From NCBI GenBank assembly GCA_016719485.1, contig JADJZB010000009.1:156799-220798 (forward strand): 64,000 nt of DNA, read 5' to 3'. Position numbers and translations under genes: made by a program. The notes under the pieces are model-generated. The model saw only the letters and a program-made list of their open reading frames with translations. It was not told the origin of the DNA and ran no database searches. Source of the stretch: Holophagales bacterium. GTDB lineage: Bacteria; Acidobacteriota; Thermoanaerobaculia; UBA5066. Positions 1 through 7,856 of the stretch are shown in pieces. How positions within the stretch are numbered: position 1 is the stretch's first letter; each line of letters starts with the position of its first letter.

Positions 1-1759
1 GCCGGGTAGGCGTCGCCCGAGTAGGTCGCGTCGTCCCAGACGACACCGGGTGGCGGCTCGTACTGCACGAGGGCCGTCGCGCGCCCGGGGTCGGCGGCGA
101 GCCGGTCCCAGGCGGCCTCGCGGGAAACGCCCGTGGCCGTCGCCTCCTCGCCGACGCGCACACGGAGCTCCCCTGCCGCCTTCTCGACGATGGAGCCGAC
201 GACCATCACGGTGCGCGAGGCGACGGTCGGGCCCGAATCGGGGACGTGCTTCGTCGACGGGACGGCGAAATCGACGGCGTCCGTCGCGATGCCGAGGGCG
301 TCGGCGGCGATCTGCCGGAAGACGGTCTCGGTCCCCTGGCCGATGTCGGTCGAGGCGGTCCTCACGCGGGCCCTCCCGCCGGGAAGGAGGTCGACCGCGA
401 TCTTCCCCTTCAGGTACTTCTCCCCCGAGCCGGTGAAGCCGGCGCCGTGGAGGAAGACGGCGGCGCCGATGCCGCGGGCGACGCGCCCGGTCACGACCGG
501 CCCGCGCGCGCGCGCTTCTCGGCGAACCCGCTCGCGGCCATCGCCTTCTCGACGCACTCCTGGACGCCGACGGACTCTTTCAGCGTCTGCCCCGTCGCGG
601 TCGTGTCGCCGAGGCGGAGGAGGTTCCTGCGCCGCAGCTCCATCGGGTCGATCCCGAGCGTCCGCGCGATACGGTCCATGTGCCGCTCGATCGCCCAGAC
701 GGTCTGCGGGGCGCCGAAGCCGCGGAAGGCGCCGTTCGGCGGCGTGTTCGTGGCGACGGCGAGCGCCTCGACGGTCACGTCCTCCCAGCGGTAGGCGCCG
801 CAGGCGTGGAGGGCGCCGCGCGAGAGGACCACCGACGTGAGCGTCGCGTACGCGCCGCCGTCGAAGAGGATGCGGATCGAGACGGCGCGGAGCGTCCCGT
901 CCCGGTCGCAGCCGCTCGCGATCTCGACGTGCGAGGGGTGCCGCTTCGTGGAGGCCTCGACGTCCTCCTGGCGGCCGTAGACGAGCTTCACGGGACGGCC
1001 CGACTTCTTCGCGAGGAGGAGGGCGTGGAGGGCGACGAGCGTCGGGTATTCCTCCTTGCCGCCGAAGCCGCCGCCGGTGACGGCCTGGGTCACGTCGACG
1101 CCGTCGTCGGGGAGGCCGAAGACCCCCTTGATTCCCTTCTGGACGTAGAACGGGCACTGGAGCGACCCCTCGACGTGCGCGCCCTCGGCGTCCCAGAACG
1201 CGATCATTCCGTTCGGCTCGATGTAGACGTGCTCCTGCCAGCCCGTCTCGTAGACGCCCCGGACGACGACCTCGCACCCGTCGACGGCGTCTCCGCCGCG
1301 CCCCTTCGTGATCCGGTAGCGCTTGAAGACGTTGTCGGGCGGGCGGATCACCTCCCGCGCCGCGAGGGCCTCGTCGATCGTCAGGACCGGCGGGAGCGGC
1401 TCGACGCGGAGCGCGACGTGCTTCAGCGCCTTCTCGAGGCGCAGCCGGTCCTCGCAGGCCAGGAGTGCCACCGGTTCGTAGGCGTGCCGGATCTCGTCTT
1501 CTGCCAGGACCGGCTGGTCGGTCTCGATGAGCGGTACGGCGTTCACCGGGACGTCGGCGGCGGTGACGACGGTGATCCCGGTCCAGTCGAAGGCGGGATC
1601 GAAGTCGATGCCGAGGAGGCGGCCGCGGGCGACGTCGCTGCGGACGGTCGCGCCGTGGAGCATCCCGGGGAGGACGAGGTCGTCGACGTAACGTGCCGAC
1701 CCGGCCGCCTTCGCGGGGCCGTCGACGCGGGGAACGGACTTTCCGACAGAGGGCGCCAT
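1..1759 (-). CDS. Xanthine dehydrogenase-family molybdopterin-binding subunit, partial, with a frameshift
   Basis: Large (molybdenum cofactor) subunit of the xanthine dehydrogenase/aldehyde oxidase family, which hydroxylates purines, aldehydes or similar carbons. Visible family signatures are GGGFGGKE near residue 230 and GAFRGFGAPQ near residue 345. The frame starting at 1759 stops at 491 after 422 aa. The family sequence then resumes in another frame (ARGIGAAVFLHGAGF, later TDIGQGTETVFRQIA) and runs off the left edge. One base appears to be missing in the CG-repeat at about 502-514. Joined, about 585 aa are present of the usual 700-800. The ATG is preceded by TAGACT six bases upstream with no Shine-Dalgarno, so the mRNA is probably leaderless. 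No FAD or iron-sulfur subunit gene lies upstream within the window; partners may lie to the left. Substrate unknown. Confidence 0.88.
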
Positions 1760-1765
1760 CGAGCG

Positions 1766-1771
1766 AGTCTA
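1766..1771 (-). promoter_or_regulatory. -10-like box of the molybdopterin subunit gene (leaderless)
   Basis: On the minus strand TAGACT is followed by six bases and then the ATG at 1759. This spacing puts the transcript start at or next to the start codon. One of about twelve such arrangements in the window. Confidence 0.5.
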
Positions 1772-1790
1772 CCCGCCCGGGGGCTCGCCG

Positions 1791-2693
1791 TCAGGGGCGC
1801 GAAGGGCGGTCCAGGATCTCCCTGAGGGCGGCCTCGAGCGTCCCGAAGCGGAACTTGAAACCGAGGGCCGAGGCTTTCGTGGGAAGGACCCTCTGCCCGT
1901 CGAGGACCAGGGAGGCCATCTCTCCCATCGCGGCGCGGATCGCGAAGGCGGGGGCCGGGGCGAAGGCGGGGCGGTGGAGGACCCGGCCGAGCGTCGAGGC
2001 GAACTCCTTCATCGTGACCGGAGCGGGGGCCGTGGCGTTGACCGGGCCCTCGAACCGGCGATCCTCGAGCAGCGCGACGAGGAGCGCGACGAGGTCGTCG
2101 CGGTGGATCCACGGCATCCACTGGTTCCCGCTCCCGAGCGGGCCGCCGAGACCGAGGCGGAACGGAAGGAGCATTTTCGAGAGAGCTCCTCCCTCCTCGC
2201 CGAGGACGATCCCGATGCGCAGGAGGACGAGGCGGACCCCCTCGGGAGCGGCCCGTCGCGCCGCCTCTTCCCATGCGACCGTCGTCTCGGCGAGGAATCC
2301 GGTGCCGGGCCCGGTCGCCTCGGACACCTCTTCGTCTCCGCGGTTTCCGTAGAAACCGACGGCCGACGCGTTGACGAGAACGGCCGGACGGCTCTTCGCG
2401 GCCCTGATCGCCGCGCCGACCCGTTCGGCGGCGCTGGCCCGGCTACCGACGATCCGGGCCTTCGCCGGCGCGGTCCATCGCTGGGCGATCGTCTCCCCGG
2501 CGAGGTTGACGACGGCGCCGGCGCCGTCGACGGCCGAGGCCAGCTCGTTCCACGAGACCGCACGGGCTCCCCCTGGAACCGGCGCGTTCGCCGGGTCACG
2601 CGTGACGACGTCCACCGCGTGTCCTTTTTCGAGAAGGGCGGCGACGAGTCCTCTCCCGAGGAAGCCGGTCCCGCCGGTGACGACGACCTTCAT
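1791..2693 (-). CDS. TIGR01777-family NAD(P)-dependent epimerase (SDR superfamily)
   Basis: A 300-aa atypical short-chain dehydrogenase of the SulA/YfcH (TIGR01777) family, with the C-terminal DUF1731 segment (SALGFKFRFGTLEAALREIL). The N-terminus MKVVVTGGTGFLGRGL is the dinucleotide-binding Rossmann motif. The phrases NLAGETIAQRW, SAVGFYGNRG and GNQWMPWIHRDDLVALL are typical of the family. Its substrate is not established in any organism I know of. It lies 13 bp downstream of the 99-aa gene at 2707-3006, on the same strand, so the two are probably one transcript. Length is normal and no defects are visible. Confidence 0.9.
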   Translation of the reverse strand: MKVVVTGGTGFLGRGLVAALLEKGHAVDVVTRDPANAPVPGGARAVSWNELASAVDGAGAVVNLAGETIAQRWTAPAKARIVGSRASAAERVGAAIRAAKSRPAVLVNASAVGFYGNRGDEEVSEATGPGTGFLAETTVAWEEAARRAAPEGVRLVLLRIGIVLGEEGGALSKMLLPFRLGLGGPLGSGNQWMPWIHRDDLVALLVALLEDRRFEGPVNATAPAPVTMKEFASTLGRVLHRPAFAPAPAFAIRAAMGEMASLVLDGQRVLPTKASALGFKFRFGTLEAALREILDRPSRP

Positions 2694-2706
2694 CAGGAGG
2701 GCTCCG

Positions 2707-3006
2707 TCACTTCTCCCCGCGGCGGATTTGATCGATCGCCCGGTCCCGGTCGGCCTCGATGCGCGACCGGTCGACGCGGTACTCCTCCTCGGCCTTCTCC
2801 CGCTCGGAGGGTTCGAGGACTTTCCTCAGGGCGTCCCTGAAGAGGATCTCCCTTTCGGCGAGGCGGGCCGTGCCGACCGACCGCGCCTCGGCGATGGCGG
2901 CTTTCTGGCTGTCGGAGAGGGTCTTCTCCTCGATTCCGGCCTCGCGGTCAGCCGCGTGGAGGCGCTCCATGGCGAGGTCGAAGGCGGACTTCGGTACATT
3001 CGACAT
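2707..3006 (-). CDS. Conserved hypothetical protein, charged and helical
   Basis: A 99-aa soluble, highly charged, alpha-helical protein (for example EPSEREKAEEEYRVDRSRIE) with no signal peptide, membrane segment or motif that I recognise. It is first in a probable two-gene transcript with the epimerase at 1791-2693. Its ATG is preceded by TACGAT with six intervening bases, matching the leaderless pattern, which supports both the start choice and its reality. Function unknown. Confidence 0.7.
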   Translation of the reverse strand: MSNVPKSAFDLAMERLHAADREAGIEEKTLSDSQKAAIAEARSVGTARLAEREILFRDALRKVLEPSEREKAEEEYRVDRSRIEADRDRAIDQIRRGEK

Positions 3007-3012
3007 GGTGAC

Positions 3013-3018
3013 ATCGTA
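3013..3018 (-). promoter_or_regulatory. -10-like box of the 99-aa protein gene (leaderless)
   Basis: TACGAT on the minus strand, then six bases, then the ATG at 3006; no Shine-Dalgarno between. The gene at 3045 starts on the opposite strand 38 bp away. Confidence 0.5.
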
Positions 3019-3044
3019 ACGTTCCAGAGGAGCGTAGGGATCTC

Positions 3045-3956
3045 GTGACGGTTCTGGCAGCTATCCCGCTCGCAGTCTTGCTCCTCGCGGGCCCCGCCGG
3101 CGCGCAGCCGGCCGGCCGTGGCGCGGGGCCCCAGGACCTGCCGTTCCCGGCCGAGGAGCTGATCCGGAAGGTGGCCTTCGCCCAGCGCCGGGTCGACCGG
3201 TCCCTCACCGACTACACGTTCGACCAGGTCGAGGTGCGGACGTCGTGGGGCAAGGGCGGACGTCAGAAGGAGACCCGCCGCCGCCTCTTCCACTACTTCT
3301 CGGGGGAGAGGCCGGGAGAAGCGACCCGCGAGCTCGTCGAGGTCGACGGGCGGCCGGCCACCCCGGAGGAGAGACGCGATCAGGCGGAAGAGGACGCGAA
3401 GCAACGGCGGCGGGACGTCGAGCGGCGTGCCGGGGCCGACGCCTCGCGGCCGCCGGCCGTCTCCGGCGAGGAAGAGGACCCGCTCGTCGGGCCCCGGCGC
3501 CTCTCCGACCTGGTCGCCCGTTTCGACTACCGCCTCGACGGGGCCGTCGAGGAGGACGGGCGGCTGCTCTACGCGCTCGCGTTCTCGCCGAAGCCGGGAC
3601 TTCCGGCCGGCTCCCTCGGTGACCGGGCGCTGAACGCTCTCGCCGGCCGGGTCCTCGTCGACGCCTCGGACTTCCAGATCGTCTCGGTCGAGGCCCGTCT
3701 CGTTCGGCCCGTGAAGGTCAGCGGCGGGATCGCCGCGAACGTGAAGGAGGCGACGATCTCGTACCGCGGGTCGCGGCTCCCCCACGGGGTGTGGTTCCCG
3801 TGCGTCATCGACCTTCACCTCAGGGGAAAGACGGCCGTCTTCTTCAACCTCGACACGTCGTTCCGCTTCGAGTTCTCCGGCTTCGCCAGCTTCTCGGTCG
3901 AAACCGACAGCGACGTCGGCGGGCCGGACGCCGCCTCCGTACAATCCGCCCGATGA
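3045..3956 (+). CDS. Secreted hypothetical protein (303 aa)
   Basis: Begins at a GTG and carries a signal peptide (LAAIPLAVLLLAGPAGAQ, cleavage near residue 21). The mature part has a charged, coiled stretch at about residues 105-135 and then beta-rich sequence with alternating residues up to the C-terminus (VFFNLDTSFRFEFSGFASF). This layout resembles periplasmic beta-sheet proteins such as LolA-like outer-membrane lipoprotein-sorting folds, but I see no decisive motif. Its stop codon overlaps the ATG of the next gene (ATGA at 3953-3956). That next gene nevertheless has its own -10-like box, so the pair may be both coupled and separately transcribed. Confidence 0.75.
   Translation: MTVLAAIPLAVLLLAGPAGAQPAGRGAGPQDLPFPAEELIRKVAFAQRRVDRSLTDYTFDQVEVRTSWGKGGRQKETRRRLFHYFSGERPGEATRELVEVDGRPATPEERRDQAEEDAKQRRRDVERRAGADASRPPAVSGEEEDPLVGPRRLSDLVARFDYRLDGAVEEDGRLLYALAFSPKPGLPAGSLGDRALNALAGRVLVDASDFQIVSVEARLVRPVKVSGGIAANVKEATISYRGSRLPHGVWFPCVIDLHLRGKTAVFFNLDTSFRFEFSGFASFSVETDSDVGGPDAASVQSAR
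3940..3945 (+). promoter_or_regulatory. -10-like box inside the upstream gene
   Basis: TACAAT, seven bases, then the ATG at 3953. It lies inside the end of the preceding coding sequence, so an internal leaderless promoter is possible. Confidence 0.45.
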
Positions 3957-4525
3957 CTCCTTCCAAGCGCCGCATCGTCCTCGGGGTGGCCCTCGCCGGG
4001 GCCTTCGCCGGCATCTTCCTCGCCTACCGTTCTTCGCTCGTCCCGGCGACCCACGCCGACCACGACCACGGGATCCTGAACCTGGACGCGGGAGGCCACC
4101 TCGACGTGGAGACCCGCGACGGGAGGGGCCGCAACCTCGTCGGCGCGCCCGGAAAGGTGCTCGTCGTCCACTTCGTCGATCCCGACGACGGCGCCGCGGC
4201 CCAGGAGCTCCGCGAGCTCTTCGCCTACCAGGAGACGCGCGGTGCGGACGCCTCGGCGGAGATCGTCGTCCTCGTGAAGACCGACTCCTTCGCCGCGCTC
4301 GACGCCTGGCTCGCGAAGAACGGCCTCGTGCCGCCCGTCCCTGCTTCCCTGACGGTCGACCCGGAGGGGAAGACGACGCTGAAGTTCAACAACAAGCGGG
4401 CGCTCGAGACGATGTTCTTCGGGCCCGACGGAAAGCTCGCCTCGCAGGCTCGCGGCCGGCTCGACTGGAAGCTCGATGCCCGGCGCCGGATCGCCGAGGC
4501 GGGCGCCGGCGCGAGCATCGAGTAG
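3953..4525 (+). CDS. Thioredoxin/TlpA-fold protein lacking the CxxC motif
   Basis: A 190-aa protein with an N-terminal membrane anchor or signal (RIVLGVALAGAFAGIFLAY). The domain following reads like TlpA/redoxin: GKVLVVHFVDPDDGAAAQEL aligns with the beta-strand plus active-site loop, and ETMFFGPDGKLASQARG matches the later strand-turn-strand of TlpA-like proteins. The position of the CxxC pair is occupied by DPDD, and there is no cysteine in the protein, so classical thiol-disulfide exchange is excluded. An HADHDHG stretch near residue 37 could bind metal, but this is speculative. It overlaps the stop of the upstream secreted protein gene by ATGA. Role unknown. Confidence 0.75.
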   Translation: MTPSKRRIVLGVALAGAFAGIFLAYRSSLVPATHADHDHGILNLDAGGHLDVETRDGRGRNLVGAPGKVLVVHFVDPDDGAAAQELRELFAYQETRGADASAEIVVLVKTDSFAALDAWLAKNGLVPPVPASLTVDPEGKTTLKFNNKRALETMFFGPDGKLASQARGRLDWKLDARRRIAEAGAGASIE

Positions 4526-4549
4526 GCGCGACGGCAGAACGGGAGAAAG

Positions 4550-6310
4550 CTACCGGATCGTCAGCGGGGGCGCCGTCAGGACGCCCTTCTGCTGCTCGGC
4601 TTCGATCTGCCGGAGGGCAGGCCGAATCGGCTCGAGGAGCCTGATGATGGAGGTGAAGGAGCTCTCGTCCTCCTCCTCGCCCGAAAGTCTCGCGGCGAGC
4701 GTCTCGAACGGGTTCCTCTCCCTCGGGAAGACGGCGACCTTCACCTTCTCGCCCTCCGGGATCTTCGCGGCCGCCTTCGCGAGCTTCAGGGCCGTGGCGT
4801 AGCCCCCCAGCTCGTCGACGAGGCCGATCGCCTTCGCGTCCTCCCCGGTCCAGACGCGCCCCTTGGCGATCTCGAGGACCTTCTCTTTCGGGAGCTTCCG
4901 CCCGTCGGCGACCTTCGACGTGAAGTCTTCGTAGATCCGGTCGAGCCAGGCGTTGAACCTGTCCCATTCCGCGGGCGAGAAGCTCCGCGAGGCGTTCCAC
5001 ATGTTCGCGTTCGCGCCGACCTCGACCTGGTCGAACGTCAGGCCGACCTTCTCCCACATCGCCGGCGTCACCATCTTCCCGGCGAGGACGCCGATCGACC
5101 CGGTGATCGTCCCGGGCTGGGCGACGATCTTGTCGGCCGGCATCGCCACGAAGTAGCCCCCCGAGGCCGCCACCTCACCCATCGAGATGATCACGGGCTT
5201 GCCCGCCTTCTTCGCGAGGACGACCTCCCGCCAGATCGTGTCGGAGGCGACGTAGGAGCCGCCGGGGCTGGAGACCCGGAAGAGAATCGCCGCGACGTCG
5301 TCGTCCTCGACGGCCGTCCGGATCGCCTTCGCCACCGTCTCCGAGCCCATCGACTGGCCGCCCGTGAGGGCGTTCCCGCTGCTGGGGCCGCGCACGACGC
5401 CCCCGATGCCGTAGACGAGGGCGATCGTCCGCTTCCCTTCGGCGTGGGGCCGGCCTTCCTTTTTCAGGTAGGCCGAGAGGCCGAAGAACCGCGCGTCCGC
5501 GCCCCCCTTCTTCACCAGCTTGTCGTGGACCTCGTCCCGGTAGGCGAGCCCGTCGACGAGCCTGGCCTCGAGGGCCTCGGGGCCGAGGAAGGGGCCCCGG
5601 TCGACGAGGGCGCGGACCTCGTCCTCCGACATCTTCCGCCCCTCGGCGATCCCCTTCACCATCTGCCCGTAGATCGACTCGATCAGCGCCTTCGTCGCCT
5701 CCCGGTGGGCGTCGGTGAACTTCGTCTCCGTGTACTGGTTCATCGCGTTCTTGAACTCGTGACGCTGCCCGAACTCGGGCTTGACGCCGAGCTTGTCGAG
5801 GACGCCGCGCAGGAAGGGGCTCTCGCCCACGAGGCCGTTCAGGCCGAGGTCGCCCGAGGGCTGGAGCCAGATCTCGTCGAACGCCGTCGCGAGGTAGTAG
5901 GGGCCGTTGCCGGGCCCGAACTCGCCGAACGTCTCCGAGTAGGCGACCGCGAACTTCTTCTTCGCCCGGAAGGCCTTCACGGCGTCGCGGATCTCCTGGA
6001 TCTCGGCGACGCCGATCGGCGCGGCGCCGAGACGCGCGACGAGCCCGACGACGTGCGGGTCGTCCCCCGCCTTCTCGAGCGCGTCGACGACGTCGCGGAG
6101 CGTGAGCGTTCGCTCGCCTCCGAACGCGGCGAAGGGGTTGTCGGGCTGCGTCTCGGGAATCCCGCGCTCGAGGTCGAGCTCCAGGATCGCCTTCTTCGGA
6201 ACCGACGGCTTCCCCATGCCGCTGACGAAGATGCCGGCCCCGACGAGGACGGCGCCGAAGACGGAGATGACGAGAACGAGAACGAGGAGACCTTTTCCAC
6301 CCTTGGTCAT
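4550..6310 (-). CDS. sppA: Signal peptide peptidase SppA, 67K type
   Basis: A 586-aa membrane-anchored serine protease of family S49 that degrades cleaved signal peptides. An N-terminal transmembrane segment (LLVLVLVISVFGAVLVGAGI) is followed by two tandem S49 halves, as in the long E. coli type. The catalytic Lys is expected at K187 in HEFKNAMN of the first half and the Ser at S383 in GEVAASGGYF of the second. The phrases ILFRVSSPGGSYVASD and GTITGSIGV are diagnostic. The length matches the family. It is divergent from the exoD-like gene, with a perfect palindrome between them. A minus-strand GATAAT lies within the palindrome, giving a leader of about 44 nt. Confidence 0.96.
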   Translation of the reverse strand: MTKGGKGLLVLVLVISVFGAVLVGAGIFVSGMGKPSVPKKAILELDLERGIPETQPDNPFAAFGGERTLTLRDVVDALEKAGDDPHVVGLVARLGAAPIGVAEIQEIRDAVKAFRAKKKFAVAYSETFGEFGPGNGPYYLATAFDEIWLQPSGDLGLNGLVGESPFLRGVLDKLGVKPEFGQRHEFKNAMNQYTETKFTDAHREATKALIESIYGQMVKGIAEGRKMSEDEVRALVDRGPFLGPEALEARLVDGLAYRDEVHDKLVKKGGADARFFGLSAYLKKEGRPHAEGKRTIALVYGIGGVVRGPSSGNALTGGQSMGSETVAKAIRTAVEDDDVAAILFRVSSPGGSYVASDTIWREVVLAKKAGKPVIISMGEVAASGGYFVAMPADKIVAQPGTITGSIGVLAGKMVTPAMWEKVGLTFDQVEVGANANMWNASRSFSPAEWDRFNAWLDRIYEDFTSKVADGRKLPKEKVLEIAKGRVWTGEDAKAIGLVDELGGYATALKLAKAAAKIPEGEKVKVAVFPRERNPFETLAARLSGEEEDESSFTSIIRLLEPIRPALRQIEAEQQKGVLTAPPLTIR

Positions 6311-6347
6311 GAGACCCTCTTGGCCGCCCGGCTCATTCCCCGGCAGC

Positions 6348-6366
6348 GCGGACGATTATCGTCCGC
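6348..6366. promoter_or_regulatory. Perfect 9-bp inverted repeat containing opposing -10-like boxes
   Basis: Arms GCGGACGAT and ATCGTCCGC flank a single T at 6357. The core reads GATTAT on the plus strand and GATAAT on the minus strand, both plausible -10 boxes. It lies midway between the divergent sppA (start 6310) and ExoD-like (start 6417) genes, so it may be a bidirectional promoter, an operator, or both. Confidence 0.5.
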
Positions 6367-6416
6367 AGCGCGCGGGGTGCGGGAATCACGCGGGCGACGG
6401 AGCCGTTGGGGAGGCG

Positions 6417-7043
6417 ATGGGGCGATACGAGGAGCTGATGGACGCGTTCGCGACGTGCCGGGAGACGGCCGAGCTGCGCCCGCTGACGCTCGGGGAGGCG
6501 TTCTCGAGCCTGAAAGAGTCGGGCTTCGTCTTCGTCTGCGTCCTCCAGGCGCTCCCGTTCCTCCAGCCTGTGGCCCTCGGCCCCGTCTCGACGGCCCTCG
6601 GCCTCTCGCTCGCGATCCTCGGCTGGCAGATGGCGCGGGGCCGCCCTTCGCCCTGGCTTCCGGCGCGGGTCGCGGCCTGGGCACCCGGTCCTGCCGCCTG
6701 GCGGAGGCTGTTTGGCGTCGCCACGAAGGTCCTGGGCTTCTGCCGCCGCTTCACCCGTCGCCGCCGGACGGAGTGGGTGACGGGGGAGAATGGGCGCCGC
6801 GCAGGGGGCCTGATGATCGCGGTCGCGGGCCTTCTCATCTCGGTGCCGCTGGCCGGGATGCCGTTCAGCAATTCCCTCCCGGCCCTCGCCGTCGTCTTCG
6901 TCGCCCTCGGCGAGCTGGAGGAGGACGGCCTCATGCTCGTGGCGGCGATGGGGACGCTCGTCCTGACCGTCCTCTACTTCGCCGCGCTCGTGGTCCTCCT
7001 CGTCTGGGCGGGGGGAGCGGCGTTCGAGAAGCTGGGACTCTAG
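6417..7043 (+). CDS. ExoD-family exopolysaccharide-synthesis membrane protein
   Basis: A 208-aa integral membrane protein. An amphipathic N-terminal region (LTLGEAFSSLKESGFVFVCV) leads into several hydrophobic helices. The signature MPFSNSLPALAVVFVALGE followed by EEDGLMLVAAMGTLVL matches ExoD (PF06055), where a conserved Pro-rich turn precedes an acidic DG motif. ExoD is linked to exopolysaccharide production and alkali tolerance in rhizobia, but its biochemical role is unknown. I start at 6417, where an ATG follows a GAGGCG stretch and the family homology begins. It appears to be a single-gene unit, divergent from sppA. Confidence 0.85.
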   Translation: MGRYEELMDAFATCRETAELRPLTLGEAFSSLKESGFVFVCVLQALPFLQPVALGPVSTALGLSLAILGWQMARGRPSPWLPARVAAWAPGPAAWRRLFGVATKVLGFCRRFTRRRRTEWVTGENGRRAGGLMIAVAGLLISVPLAGMPFSNSLPALAVVFVALGELEEDGLMLVAAMGTLVLTVLYFAALVVLLVWAGGAAFEKLGL

Positions 7044-7156
7044 GGCAGGCCGTCCGGGCGCTCGCGGCTCCGCGGCGAGGGGATGCCTCGGGCGCCGACC
7101 CGTGTCAGACTCGCGGGCACTATTCTTGGAGAATCCCGAGCCCGAGAGGAGGCCGT

Positions 7157-7792
7157 ATGAAGCGTGCCCGTTCGATGACCGTTCCCGTTCTCGCCCTGGT
7201 CCTCGCCCTTCCCGCCGCAGCCCAGGAGCCGAAGACCGCGGCGAAGGAGACGAAACCGGCTTCCCAGCCCGCCGCCGCACCGGGCCAGGAAGCGATGATG
7301 AAGGCCTGGGCGGCCGCCATGACTCCGGGCGAGCCGCACGCGCGGCTCGCGAAGCTCGCCGGCTCCTGGATCGTGAAGACGAAGTCCTGGATGGACCCGG
7401 CTCAGCCTCCGGAAGAGACGACGGGGACGTGCGAGTTCCGGATGGTCCTCGGTGGCCGATACCTCGAGCAGAAGTTCGAGGGCTCGATGATGGGGCAGCC
7501 CTTCTCGGGCATCGGCTTCACCGGCTACGACAACACCAAGAAGAAGTACGAGGCGTACTGGATCGACTCGGCCGGCACCGGGATGCTCGTGCTGGCGGGG
7601 ACCCGCGACGCGTCCGGGAAGAAGACCGTCTACACGGGCTCGATGATCGACCCGACGAACGGGAAGAAGGTCGCCCTCCGGACCGTCGACACCGAGGTCG
7701 ACGACGACACGCTCCTCTTCGAGATGTGGATGTCGGGCCCCGACGGGAAGATGGCCAAGTCGATGGAGATGACCTACACGCGGAAGAAGTAG
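7157..7792 (+). CDS. DUF1579-family secreted protein
   Basis: A 211-aa protein with a signal peptide (VPVLALVLALPAAAQ) and an Ala/Pro/Lys-rich linker, then a lipocalin-like DUF1579 domain. HARLAKLAGSWIVKTKSW and RYLEQKFEGSMMGQPFSGIG are the typical family phrases. The function of DUF1579 is not established; the fold suggests binding of a small hydrophobic ligand. The start is supported by GAGGAGG five bases upstream. A strong hairpin follows at 7814-7841. The upstream sequence holds a TATTCT-like -10 near 7120. Confidence 0.88.
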   Translation: MKRARSMTVPVLALVLALPAAAQEPKTAAKETKPASQPAAAPGQEAMMKAWAAAMTPGEPHARLAKLAGSWIVKTKSWMDPAQPPEETTGTCEFRMVLGGRYLEQKFEGSMMGQPFSGIGFTGYDNTKKKYEAYWIDSAGTGMLVLAGTRDASGKKTVYTGSMIDPTNGKKVALRTVDTEVDDDTLLFEMWMSGPDGKMAKSMEMTYTRKK

Positions 7793-7813
7793 GCGGCGCG
7801 AGCCGCCCCGGGT

Positions 7814-7841
7814 CCCGCCCGCGTCCGGGGACGCGGGCGGG
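7814..7841. terminator. Hairpin between convergent genes
   Basis: A 13-bp perfect inverted repeat (7814-7826 with 7829-7841) sits between the convergent ends at 7792 and 7857. It is very GC-rich with no T-run, so it may end transcription in both directions or act only as a 3' stabiliser. Confidence 0.55.
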
Positions 7842-7856
7842 GCCGCTCGCCGTCGC

